From Spirodela intermedia (taxonomy: Eukaryota; Streptophyta; Magnoliopsida; Alismatales; Araceae): a DNA stretch of 64,000 nt. Below, piece after piece: positions 11,444 to 22,723 of this stretch (position 1 is the stretch's first letter; every line of letters begins with the position of its first letter). A program made the translations under genes and the position numbers. The stretch covers positions 625,001-689,000 of the forward strand of contig LR746281.1 of assembly GCA_902729315.2 (NCBI GenBank), in the 5' to 3' direction. The notes under the pieces were generated by a model, which was not told the origin of the DNA, did no database searches, and saw only the letters and a list, made by a program, of their open reading frames with translations.

Positions 11444-11857
11444 TCAAGTCCCCCTTCTGGGAATGGGTTTATACAGAACGACGGTCACATATTTGGAACG
11501 GAATCGGTGGGTGATCCCCAGAGCCACCACGGACCTCGGGGCTTCCCTGTTCTCAATGTAGAGGTGATTGAGGATCACATTCTGGGGCGAGGGTATGCCT
11601 CCCGAGCAGTCCCTGCTCGGTGAGTAGCTCAACAGAGGGTGCTGAAGATGGGGCGGGACGAGCGGCGGGTCCCGAGCCTCGTCTTCGTTCCCTGGGAAGG
11701 GGTTCGTGTAGCTCGAGTCCGGTGACCGGGGGACCTCGAACCCCACCACACTTACTTCCTCCTGCAAGACATTCCTGCCCAGGATGAGGATGAATCAAGA
11801 ACGGAAGAACCAGATTTAGTGGATGCTCACATTATCCTGTCCGTAATGGTTATCCAT
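11444..11857 (-). CDS. KINB3: SnRK1 regulatory subunit beta-3 (plant-specific KIN-beta-3)
   Basis: This encodes a beta subunit of the SnRK1 energy-sensing kinase complex, bridging the catalytic alpha and the gamma-type subunit. Exons 11857-11831 and 11761-11444 join in phase 0 to 114 residues, the same length as Arabidopsis KIN-beta-3. Only the N-terminal stub plus the KIS/ASC interaction domain are present. Landmarks are VVGFEVPRSPDSSY, RDPPLVPPHLQH, the NVILNHLYIENR motif and the C-terminal VALGITHRFRSKYVTVV block. There is no glycogen-binding CBM and no myristoylation site, as expected for the plant-only truncated type. The first exon supplies just nine residues (MDNHYGQDN), so it is easy to miss. 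An acceptor (TTTCAG) near 11,908 suggests that the leader is also spliced. Confidence 0.92.
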
Positions 11858-14600
11858 GATGCCGCCGCTGAATCATCCACAGACTTGATCTAATGGCGAT
11901 GCCTGAAAGCCAAAAGCTCTGTTAACAGATTACTTCTTTAAGAAAGGGAGGTCAAGGTACAGGAACCCCACATGCAGGTGTGATGAGACGGAAAAACAAA
12001 ATTGGGGAAGAACAGGGCTAGCGCAAATTCAATGTAAGGTGGCTGCAGATGATGACAAAGAAGGCAAGACTTGGACGACCAAAGAGAAAACAACAATGCG
12101 ATTAGAGATCAAGGCTCATAATCTAAGTCTTGAGATGAATTCTGGACAGAAATGAGGGCTCAAAGAGGATACACCAAGCACGGGCCTATGATGGGTAATC
12201 CATCAGATATGAGGATCTATGTCCGATACACTGCATACAAAAACATTTGAAATCAGCAGCCTAGAAGTGGGGTGGGATGCTCCAAAGGTTAGGATTTCAG
12301 GAACAGTAGTCGTGATGGCAATCTGGTTGACTACTGACCACTCAAGTGTAGCATTCCCAGGAGACCCATCGTGGGAAACCTTATAAACCAAAAGGACCAG
12401 CGGCAAATGATGATGCAAGATAATGAGTATCTGAAAGACAAAACGTTCCGTTTGGTTCCTTCCTTGTCCTACGTTGTTTTCATTGTTTATCGATAACACA
12501 AGGGCGTTTAATGCTGATCCGATGTAAAAATCATTTTATATATATATTTAAAAAATTACAATTTAAGGATAGATGTGTATTTAATAGGAAATTTTCGGCA
12601 AAACATTTTCCACAAGAAGACGGTTTCCAGAAATAGAAAAATTTGGCCATTCTGAAGAATACTGCATCGATTTCCATACATTAACCAGCATCCACCCATC
12701 TAAAATGATGAAAATTGGTGAATCATATGGTTCCAAGACAAGGACAATTTTATTTGTCGACAACCAGGTCTAGGTCCACCTAAGCGCAAGAGAAAGAAAT
12801 GTTCCTTGCAATATATGAGGTCTATCTATAAAAAAATCTTTATGAAGTTGAATCATAAAATACATGATCCGTCATTCTACAGAATTATAAATTCTGGAGT
12901 GTCAGTCGGGTAGGTAGATCAGTGATCAGAGCACAAAATAAATAAAATACATATTAAATAATTACTTTAACACCAAATGTTCAGAATCAGATGACAAAGA
13001 AAGGATAAGATCTTCAACTAATTAAAAAAAATAATTATAGTCAACGAATAATAACCCAACGTTCATTAAATAGAACTGGTGACTATAATTTTTTTCCCCG
13101 AGAAAAAAATTCCTGCTCATTTCAGACACTTTTCTTTTCTTCTTGACGCTTTCATTTCATACATAATTCGCGATTTAAGAGTAAGGCCACTTAACCTGCC
13201 ATTTTTCTTTGGTGACTTTATCCAGGAAATTACCAGTCAATGCATGCAGGATGTGCCTTTAAAAAAATTAAAAAGAGAAGGGATTACGCAATTTCAGGAG
13301 AGAGCCAGGGAGTGGAAGTCATCATGGGCAGCGGGAGCAAATTAATTGGAACCGGAGGAACATTACAGTTGACTATTTCCATGGGCAGATATATAAACAC
13401 AAAAAATATACCGCAGAACAGAAGGATAAGATGACGGCATTCTCAAACATAAAAAAAGAATATGAAATAGTATCCTTTTGTTCACAGGATCATGTTTATC
13501 GACAGAGTACACATCAATATTAGCATCCTACTCCGTTATAGCCACAAGGTCCAGTTCAAAGCATGACTAGTGCATCAGATAATGTTAACTTGCTTGTCAT
13601 TGTTTGAGACCTCCTCCTAGTTAATAACCCCCACATGCCAGCGAAAATCAACTCCATCACGTCAGGAGGCCAAGTTTAGTATAATTCCAGGGGTTAACGT
13701 ACGAGAGGCGCTATCACATTTGAAACTTCACTCCCTTTTGCCATAAATAGCTCTCACGCAGCGTTTATATCATACACAGTGTCCAACAGACGCGAGTTTT
13801 GAAGCATCCTGCGATATTTTTTCCGAAGGCACAAACTTGCTGATTAAGAAATTCATCATTGGATAACGAAGGACGACTCTGGGTGCTCTATCCATGAGAT
13901 AATATTTCATACTGATGAGGTTTTATGCATGTCTATGCACGTAGCGTTTCCAGCAAGGTGGGAATAAATCCCAAAAAAATTGGAAAATTCGAAGAGATAG
14001 CCCCAGGTAAAAGAAGGGACACCTCCTTTCTCCCTTAATCGGAACCAAAAAGGGAGCACAAGACAACAGCTCTCCACCAGACGTCACTGCTGACAGCTTG
14101 AATCGCCCATTCATAAGAAACCGGCACCCCAAATTCCAATAATATGGTAATCACCGGATCAGATTAAAGGGAACGGACCGGAAAAAAATAAAAAAACGAG
14201 AGCCTAACGGGGAAGCAAGTATAAACCCACAGATCGGCGGAAGATTATAAGCAAAACGAATAAAATTCTAGATATATAAAGAGAGAGGGGGAGGAGAGTG
14301 AGGAAATACCTGACTGAGAACAGATGAAGAGAGAATCGCAATCGTTTAAGGAGATGTAGGAAACAGGAACCACTTCTCCAAGCTCCCGTCTCCGTCAAAA
14401 CCCTTTCACCTTCTCTGGAATCCGAGAGTGAAGATTACATGTACGTAAAAAACCCAATCGTTGCAGGTAACGAAGAAGAATCCCCCACCTCCTTTCTATC
14501 TCCTCCCCTTTATCGGCCTGAGAGACGATTGCCCGCGAGATTAACCCCACAGAGGTGGCGCGCGTGACCAGTAGGATGCCGCCGCTTGTCCCCTGGCGAC
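11858..14600 (-). other. Probable leader and 5' introns of KIN-beta-3; otherwise no gene
   Basis: No protein-coding gene is supported across these 2.7 kb. A minus-strand donor (TCAG|GTATTT) near 14,306 follows a GC-rich stretch at about 14,310-14,600 that could be the first, non-coding exon of KIN-beta-3. Together with the acceptor near 11,908 it would imply a leader intron of about 2.4 kb. Such long leader introns occur in plant regulatory genes, but this one is inferred from two sites only. Confidence 0.3.
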
Positions 14601-15660
14601 GGTGTCTCGACGGCGACGGCGACACCACTGCCCCTTCCCCCCTCCCCCCTCCCCCCGCCCTTTTCTTTTTCCTCGAGGGCACAGCCCCAGCTTCGGCGTG
14701 GGAGTTCCTTTGAAAGAATATTTATCTTTATGTACCCATCAAATCCAACTATTTGTTACACATTTAATTGTACATCTATTTATACTTATGCCTCTAAAAT
14801 CCTTCAAAACTTACTCTTTACAGTGGACAGTCGGTGGCGTCGGCCAAGCCCAATTCGCGGACCATTGGTACAAGACGTTCGGTCCAAGGATTATATGCGT
14901 CTTGATTTGGACCGCCGGAATTTTATGATTTGGCCCTTTATTTTTCTACATTTTGAGTATCCCCCCTCAATCGTGCGTTCTCTAGGTTCTGGTCTATGGG
15001 CCAAGGTTGGCATTAATTAGACCTACCCATCCGCTAGGGCTGCCCCAGTGGGCCCAGCGAACACAGCACAGTGGAATGCTCGTAAATACGGGCCCACCTG
15101 GGTCTATTATCGGCGGCCCATTACCCCAAAAGAATATCTGGAATCTGTTGGCTGACCCAGTCAACGCCATGCCAACAACGCGGCGGCCGAAAGGTCGATC
15201 CTAACCGTCCGAAGGAGATCCTGATGACATCGGATGGACGTGGAGTCGCACCGCCATGGACGTAAAAATAACAGCGTTCCCGACCTCGAGAAGTGTGTAG
15301 AACGTGGAGGCCACCTCTCAAAGCGAGTTCGCTGTACTAGGTTTAATTATTTAAATCGCCAAGAAGAGAGAGAGAGAGGACGCCTCAGATATGGCCCACA
15401 GTGTATGTATTAATTGGGTTATTGTGAAGTTACCAGAACGGGCGTCAACGGGCGGGGAGGGCCGTCCGGAATTGAGTCCAGGCTGGGCCCGGCCTGAATC
15501 GAGGTCCGGTCGTGGCCTAGTGGCACTAGGGAGCCAACGGGCCGGGCTGGGTAGTTACTGGCGTTGACGGCCCCGGGGGGGGGGGCGGGGCGAAGAGTTA
15601 GGGGACGGAGGAAACATTGTACAGCACGAGCTCCCAGATCCAGAAATTCCCTTCCGCTCT
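14601..15660. other. Intergenic region and MIR172 promoter
   Basis: About 1 kb separates the presumed KIN-beta-3 start from the MIR172 TATA box. It has a short GA run (15,365-15,378), a G tract at about 15,575-15,590 and several tgggcc/ggccca-type sites. No coding gene is seen. Confidence 0.4.
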
Positions 15661-15666
15661 GCCCGC

Positions 15667-15674
15667 TATAAAGG
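15667..15674 (+). promoter_or_regulatory. TATA box of the MIR172 gene
   Basis: TATAAAGG lies in an otherwise GC-rich stretch, with a pyrimidine-rich leader starting about 30 bases downstream. This is the expected layout of a Pol II start and is the best candidate promoter for the miR172 precursor. Confidence 0.65.
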
Positions 15675-16462
15675 CCGCCCCCCCACCACCATCATCTGTT
15701 CATCTCCTCCCATCCGCGCTGCCTCTCGCCGTGTTCTCTTATCTCCTTCCCTCCCGTCCGCCGCCCCATTGATGCAGTCACGGAGGCCGAGGCGGAGAAC
15801 TGCAGATGCTGGCCGGAGATCTGTCCAGTTTCAGCGAGGTTTTACGCCGGAAATCAGCGGGCAGCGTCCCCTTCGCCTTTTCTCCGATCGGTCCGGTCCG
15901 CCTTGTTTTTGTAGCAATCTGTCCCTCGTCGTCTGCTCTCTCGCTGGAACTGATTTGGAACGACGATCGTGTTCTTCCGTTAGGAGCTGAATTCGATGCC
16001 GATGTCTCCCCGAATACAGGGAGATTTTGAGTATTCTGTTCAGAGTTGCGAGAGGCGGAGATCCCTTCTTCCTTGTTCTTCATATTCGTAATTTTGTTCG
16101 GTTGAGGCAGACTAGGGTTTGATTGAGTGAGGGAGATGGAGAGAAGAGAATAGTGTGCACAGATAGGGGGAGTACAGATTCCCCCAGCCTGCGGCACAGC
16201 AGTGGCAGTGCCTTCTTTTTACGTTTTGGCCAGTGTGATCCGTACACGTCACCGCACGCTTGTTGTCGAGTGGCGTGCAAGTGTGCATGCATCGTCCATT
16301 CCCACCGTTTCTCTCCTTCGTCGCTTCTGTATCTTTCTTCCCGTTCAAATTAAGCGGCTAGAGACGACCTTTTCCACCCCTCGTCTCTTCTGTTTCTACC
16401 TTCGCTCTCTTTCAGGCTGCGTCTTACCGCCGTTGTGCATGGGGTGAAGAAACTCCGAACAG

Positions 16463-16582
16463 CCGGTGTTTGCGGGCGCAGCATCATCAAGATTCACGAC
16501 GAGCGGGAGGTGCTTTGACAGGGTTTGACGCGTCGTTGGTTTGCTGAGAATCTTGATGATGCTGCTTCGGCAATCGGCGGCT
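16463..16582 (+). ncRNA. MIR172: MIR172 precursor hairpin
   Basis: The mature-type sequence AGAATCTTGATGATGCTGCT begins at 16,547 on the 3' arm. The star strand GCAGCATCATCAAGATTCAC lies at 16,478-16,498 on the 5' arm. Eighteen consecutive bases pair perfectly, and 21-nt products leave 2-nt 3' overhangs at both ends, as expected for DCL1. About 48 bases of loop separate the arms. The last bases of the mature strand (CTT) differ from the common CAT or CAG endings. Confidence 0.95.
16547..16567 (+). ncRNA. miR172: Mature miR172 (3' arm)
   Basis: This 21-nt segment carries the invariant AATCTTGATGATGCTGC core of miR172. It starts with A and comes from the 3' arm, as in other plant miR172 genes. 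Confidence 0.93.
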
Positions 16583-16695
16583 AATATCTAGGAAGAAAGG
16601 CGTGTTACCTTGATCCCGTTTGTCGGATCGCATCGTTTCGAGTGAGAAAGGAGGGGAGACAGTGATCCTACTAAGCATCCTCCTCGATCTATTCC

Positions 16696-16905
16696 GACTT
16701 CTCTCTCTCGCTCGCTCGATCCCTCGTTTTCTCTCTCGCTCCCACGCTCCCTCTCTCTCTCACTCGCTCTTTCTCTCTCGATCGCTCGATCCCTTGCTTT
16801 CTCTCTCGCTCCCACGCTCCCTCTCTCTCACTCGCTCTCTCTCTCTCGTCCGCTCGATCGCTCGCTTTCTCTCTCCTCCCTCTCTCTCTCTCTCTCTCTC
16901 GCTGG
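16696..16905 (+). repeat. Compound (CT)n/CTCG-rich simple repeat
   Basis: Over 200 bases of CTCTCTCG-type repeat lie downstream of the miR172 hairpin. A unit of about 90 bases containing cgctcccacgctccc recurs (near 16,737 and 16,808), so part of it has duplicated in tandem. Confidence 0.85.
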
Positions 16906-18399
16906 CTCTAATGCTCCGATATATCACTAAAAATGAGTAACCATCGCTTAAATCTTTTCGCCTTGTCCTGAAGGTTTTAGACGAGATGTTTGCAGCAGGT
17001 GGATTCTTTGAAACAGGAATGATTTAGTCAACGTGCGGCTTTTAACTCACATCTCGGTTTTCTTTTTCTCACTTTTCTCTACCTATCCGTTTCCTCGGTA
17101 CGGTCTTCTGTTGTCTATTTCACCTCTTTTGTTCTTCTCGTAATGGTTCATGACTTTGCCAATGACGATAAATCCCCCCTGACCTCGGTGATTCCGAGTG
17201 CGGTGTTTTGGTATGCCTCTTACTATTTCACCTCCGTGATTCCGATCGTCCTCGGCCTCCTGTATAACGATACCGTATCTCTAAGGTACTCTTAGCACAT
17301 GCTTCTTCATCTGGTTCGTACGCAGGCTTTTTCTCCGGAATTCGCTTGTGGGGGTCTGTCGCAACGTCTACTTTGGCGACTCTTAGCGCATAAGTCTCGA
17401 GGTCAGACTCATCTTGGTATGATACTCGTTGATAAAATTGTCATCGCTGTTACTAACCGAACTTCCTGTCACAGGAGCTCGCATCTGAAAAAAAAATCCC
17501 GGATCACTCAATACATGATACTTCTTTATTTCCCACAGGTGGTGATTTGTCAAGATGATATAGATAATCGAGATGCGATGGTTCATTTTCACATGGGTAG
17601 AATGATACACGTTTGCGCATTAAATTTTTATGCCATCTTTGATTGAACATACACCCGATTACACGCACCTCTGGCTTTGTATGTGCTTCTTGAGCCTGTG
17701 AATACTTTCCAGCTTTGTTTATGTTTGGAATGCACACGAATCATGTTTAGTGCTGGTCAAAAACTGATTTGACATCTTCTCACTGCGTTCATTAGTAGTA
17801 AAGTAGTGAGCTTTGTATGATGGTTTTATTTTTTAGATTTATTGCACATATTGGGAAGGATATATAACACATCTTTATGTTGTGTAGGAATTCAACTTTA
17901 GAAAATTTCTCAACTAACTATGTTAATTGAAAATTACTATTACTCTTATTTTTTATTGATCACTTCATTGCCAAGAGTTGATGTCTATGACTTATTCCAA
18001 GCCTTTAAGATTGAATGATCACACAAGGAACAAGATAAGAAGAACATCAAATATTTAAATTAAATTAATAATTATCATGTTTTCTTGGAGAAATTATAAA
18101 CATGGGAAAAAATATTTAATAAATCAAAATTTTGATATTGTGATTAAGGACTTTAGTTCTATGATAGGTTGATTTTGGTTTGGTTTAACAATTGTTAAAG
18201 ATATCCATGTTTGCTAGTATCAAATGCTTGAAGGAATGTTGTAGTATACTAGTTTCCTAGTGACAAGATGTAATCATCTAGTCTCTTATTGATATTTAAT
18301 GAATTGTATCCTATCCTATAATCATGATATTGGCATTAGTGATATCTTGTAGCAATAGAAATAGTATTTATATATTTTTTGTGTTCACATTACATTGTT

Positions 18400-18850
18400 A
18401 ACAACATCATTCACTATGTAATCACAGTGAATGTTTACAATATACCATGTTATCATCATTCGTCTAATGCATGAATTGTGTTTACATGTTATTTTCACTT
18501 ATAAAATGCAATAATATACATTTTAATATTGATTCACATATAGTATTTATTAGTATATTACATTATCTATAGTCATATAGTGCATTATATGTGTTTATAT
18601 GGTATGTTTATTGATGCACTGAATTATCTATAACATGACATGTTGTGATATATCCATTTATATGTTGTGTTCATAGATATATTGCACTCATTACAATCAT
18701 TTATGTTCATATGATGCATTCACTAGTATATTACATTAGCTGTGCTCATATATTATCTTATTATGTGACATACTAACTTTTTCATTCTCGTATAATATGT
18801 TCATTGATGTTTTGCATTATCTCATGGTATACTATATCATCTAAATTCAA
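18400..18850. repeat. Degenerate AT-rich tandem repeat
   Basis: Variants of a phrase like 'ttcattgatgcattgcattatctatgttcatat' recur roughly every 50-65 bases through this stretch, with heavy divergence. It looks like an old minisatellite. Unit length and copy number are estimates by eye. Confidence 0.4.
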
Positions 18851-19258
18851 ATATTTTTATTCATTCTAAACATTTTTAAGTACAGAATTGACACAACTTT
18901 TTACATTTATGTTTATACTTCAAATTCTATCACAAATATATGTTTATGTATATCTATATATATACTTCTTAGAAACCTAGTTTGAAGGCAGATACAATGC
19001 AATAAAGAAATCAAATATTGAATGTATATTTTAACTTAGAAGATTAATGTGTATTTTCTCAAGGTTATTTTCAAGTGTGATATATCATGCAAAACTCTTA
19101 TGCAATCCATTTGTAACCATATGAGAATAATGTAGCCCTTATAACCTAAGTGTATAAAATCACAAGATGCTAGTCATTAGAAAATGTTGAATCATAATTA
19201 ATCAACATAATAGTGATTTTGTGTTGTATTAGTACTTTTTAACTATACATTTTTCATG

Positions 19259-19272
19259 TTGGTATCATGAGC
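19259..19272 (+). mobile_element. Possible primer binding site of a decayed LTR retrotransposon
   Basis: TTGGTATCATGAGC differs by a 1-2 base change from the initiator-tRNA-Met complementary site TTGGTATCAGAGC that follows the 5' LTR of plant copia and gypsy elements. No intact gag or pol follows, so the element, if real, is badly decayed. Confidence 0.3.
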
Positions 19273-21894
19273 TAAATCAGAAAATACATTTCCACTCAAG
19301 GTTTGGCAATAATATGAGTTCTCCAGTGGCAAATAGTCCTAACACAACTAGAACAGCGACACTCTAAGAATCTTTTTTCAGTGCTCTAGAGGTAAGCAAG
19401 TTAGTGAGGTGATTTTTTCAGAAGCAACATAATTTCTAGTTTTGTAAAACCTATTGTTGTTGATAGTGTGGTCAATTATCTAGTGGCTATATTCATGAGT
19501 ATTTAATTGATGTAATAATATTCAATGAGATACTGTAACCAAAATGAGTCTAAAAGTTCTAGGGATAGTTGATGGAGGTTGAGAGTCAAACAATCTACTT
19601 ATTATCTATATGTTTATTATGTGAAAAATTATGTTTACATTCGTGCCTTACCTTTCTCAAATCAATAAAAAGTTATCTAGATCATCTTGGCTAGATTAAC
19701 TATATTGATAACAATAAATAGTGGTCACCCGTATATAGTCAATTTCATGTGCTTATTGCACTAGTTATCTCATCTTTGAACATATGGCATTAAGACTATA
19801 ATATTTCTTCATAATGAATAAGATTAGCTTTTTCTTTGTTGCACAGGAGCAAGTGCATTCATACCTCTTCCCTTCTCATCTAGACACCTTTTGTCACCCA
19901 CAAGTTTTTCAATCCTTGCTCTTTACAAAATCAAAAATCTGGATAACAAGGGAAAACTTTGATCACAAGGTTGAGTCATTAAATTCTGAACAAAAGTTCT
20001 TGTTTGTTTCCTTAAACCAACAAATAGGTGTTTGTGAATTTGTCATTAAGAAGAGAGAGAATATATGGAACAAAAGTACATCTAAAGAGTGTAGCATATG
20101 ACAAAAGATCCCCACCATAGAGCATCATCAATCTCCACAATGTATAACGTGGTCCTAAGATTATAATAATTGAGTCTACTTTTTAAGTTATGTTACCTCT
20201 AGCTTTTATGTAAGTCTAGTTACTAAATTTAAAAACCTCAATAGAAAAAGCTATGTTTGTGCCTCTCCAAATTATACTAATAATGACATTCATCACAACA
20301 TTATTCTTGATTTATGTGGTTGTATTACATCATGTAAATAAAAATAACATGGGTGGGTAAAATGTTGAGAATTGTTTAGTTTCTCTAAAAAAAACATTAA
20401 GACTAAAGAATTATGTGATACATCACCTATCCAAGTTATGTATAAAATATTTTAAATAATATTTAAATAACATATAACACATTAGGCCCTATTGAATCAA
20501 GTTTATTTAGCTAAAATATAAGTGAGATGTGCTAATTTATTACTTCTACTGATGATTTCTTTGAAAATAATATGTTGTAGTTTAAAAATATGTAGAAAAT
20601 CCTTTTAGAGATTAGCCTTCAAATAATGTGGAGAATAAGCACATAATGAATTTAACTATTTTTCATAAAATGATCGAATTTAGGAAACCACGTAACTATA
20701 AGATTATTTCAATGCTTAGCCAATATAGTTTAACCATAAATTATGAGAAGCATCATTCTTTATCACTATTTCTTAATAAAACAAGAAATATTTATACTTC
20801 ATATCTGAGATTTTCTATTAAATGTAAAACGCATGATGATTAAATATATACAAATTCAACTTATATATATGTATTAATCTATCAATTGAAAGTCTATTAT
20901 GGAATTTTCTGATTTTTATGTGATATATCATGAAAATATTTTCAATTAAACTATAAAAAAAATGAAATTACATTTAAGTTGACTAATTAATAGATCCCAC
21001 AATGCTTAGATACCTTCTAAACGAATAGAGTTCTTTCAATTGAAAATAATCAATTTATAATGAGTTAGATGAATATAATCATTATATATGATTAAATTTC
21101 AAATTTGTAAGCGTGATAGTATGCTTATAGGATGATGATTTGTTGATTTTGTGTTCAAATTCTAATTTTTTAGATTTGATGATATTCTTTTTTTTTGTTA
21201 AGTGAATTTGAGACTAACTTTGATCTTCCATACTGGTGTAACTTGTTAATTTAGATCTAGATAGAAATCAATAAAACTAGCTCTAAAATGTGATACGACA
21301 TATGTCATTAGTTTTTAATTTTTGCCATTGATCTCTAGTTATAATAAAATTAATATTATTAAGATAAAATAATCTTTAAAAAAAATAGATTTGAGATTAA
21401 TGTGTATTGTGTACATGTTCAAATATATAGATTTGGTAAGTTTAATGGGGTAGTGAGGAGACATGCTTGAATGGAGATGGGATGTGATCCATTTCTTTGA
21501 TAGTATATTGATGAGCAAAATTATTTGACTTTTAGAGACAAATCATTTCGTTATGTTAACATATTTTCTTCAAGGGTGAGATAATTTATATTACCAAAAA
21601 CATGGTACTTGAATAAGAATACAATGAAATTATTACGAATTTATCCTTTGAGAAATTGCACGAAAATTTTGGACCGAGCATGCCATCTTGTGTTTTTCTT
21701 ATTTTAATGAAAATAATTGTTTGACTTTACATGAAGATTCTCATGAAGAAAATATCTCAACCTGATAAACTAGGAAAATGAAGACAAAACCACCATCAAT
21801 ATTGTAAAGTAGTGAAAATCAACGTGTGAATTCATTTTCTAAACGTCACACTTTTCTAAGACAATTTTAGATTTTCTAATCCCCTAGTGTCAAA

Positions 21895-21976
21895 GTGGAC
21901 GTGCCGGAGTGGTTATCGGGCATGACTAGAAATCATGTGGGCTCTGCCCGCGCAGGTTCGAATCCTGCCGTCCACG
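21895..21976 (+). tRNA. tRNA-Ser (anticodon AGA)
   Basis: The 82-nt gene folds with a 7-bp acceptor stem (GTGGACG with CGTCCAC), a 7-base anticodon loop CTAGAAA (AGA at 21,928-21,930), the long variable arm of class II tRNAs and a T arm with the canonical B box GGTTCGAATCC. It decodes UCU, and via inosine other UCN codons. There is no intron. The CCA end is not encoded, as normal for nuclear tRNAs. Confidence 0.97.
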
Positions 21977-21977
21977 C

Positions 21978-21983
21978 TTTTTT
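21978..21983 (+). terminator. Pol III terminator of tRNA-Ser
   Basis: A run of six T begins two bases after the tRNA 3' end, the standard RNA polymerase III stop signal. Confidence 0.85.
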
Positions 21984-22519
21984 CTGCATCTACTCATTCC
22001 GATGCCGTCTGGGTTTTTGCCCGTTGGTCAGTTCTCCATTCAAGTGCCCGTACGGACATATAACACTCGTTGGTTCACTTCACAACTGAGTCGATCTCTC
22101 CCAAATCTTTGAACCCAAAATCAAGTTTGACATTTTCAGTAGTTTACTAATTATGATTAGTAATTAGTTTCACTTCACATCTTTGACATTTGCTTAGATC
22201 CATCTCTTATTATGGTTATTATCACATTTATTGTGAAATTCTTCTGAGTTTATGGCACATAATCCTTCAAAGACAAAAGACAGTGGATTGACATTAACCA
22301 AAGTCGTCGCGGGGACCACGAGGCCAGCTTCAGCATCCCTCCCTAGCGATCCCACCTCCGATCTGCATGAAATAGAAGGGATCGAGATTTGATGAGCTGA
22401 AGGATGGTGCATGGTACATCAAAATTACGACCCCTTGGGGATTCCAGTGCTAGTCAGGATCTATTAGGGTTCCCAATGCACGGGGTAAGCCAGGAGCCCG
22501 TCTTTCCCACCAAATGATA

Positions 22520-22575
<56 letters not shown>

Positions 22576-22723
22576 GATGGGCTCTCATGAAGCACCGGGC
22601 CTTGTCATTTGGTGCGAAAGACGTGCTCCGGGCCGGGTCATTGATTTTCCCACAAGATCTATGCCGAGGATTTCATTCCAAGGCTATTTTTTGTGCAAGA
22701 TTCATAAATTCAACTTACCCACA
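21984..22723. other. Intergenic, includes the 3' side of allantoinase
   Basis: No gene is seen between the tRNA and the allantoinase stop codon. The allantoinase 3' untranslated region should lie at the right end, next to a (CT)n run at about 22,523-22,573. Confidence 0.4.
22523..22573 (+). repeat. (CT)n microsatellite
   Basis: A pure CT dinucleotide run of about 50 bases lies 150 bases beyond the allantoinase stop codon. Confidence 0.92.

Larger units (their letters stand above)
15698..16600 (+). ncRNA. MIR172: MIR172 primary transcript (5' part; 3' end not determined)
   Basis: This is the inferred Pol II transcript from the TATA box through the miR172 fold-back. No conserved protein is encoded. 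The first ATG (15,772) opens a 72-codon frame rich in arginine that is a possible upstream peptide. The 3' end and any splicing cannot be read from sequence; transcription may run to about 17 kb or beyond. miR172 silences AP2/TOE-type transcription factors and controls phase change and floral organ identity. Confidence 0.7.
17000..21890. other. AT-rich intergenic region with decayed repeats
   Basis: From about 17.8 kb the composition becomes strongly AT-rich and every frame is full of stops. No gene is supported. The segment at 18.4-18.85 kb has a loose tandem pattern, and near 19.26 kb there is a primer-binding-site-like motif of a retrotransposon. The 95-residue frame at 19,814-20,101 and the 71-residue frame at 20,628-20,843 match no family I know. 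Confidence 0.5.

Noticed and set aside
15778-16197. 139-codon minus-strand frame opposite the MIR172 leader
   Set aside because: No similarity to known proteins and no promoter evidence on that strand.
17299-17646. 115-codon plus-strand frame downstream of the miR172 hairpin
   Set aside because: No recognisable domain; more likely part of the non-coding primary transcript or intergenic DNA.
18400-18850. Possible CRISPR-like array
   Set aside because: The repeats are imperfect, AT-rich and of varying spacing in plant nuclear DNA; it is a decayed minisatellite at most.
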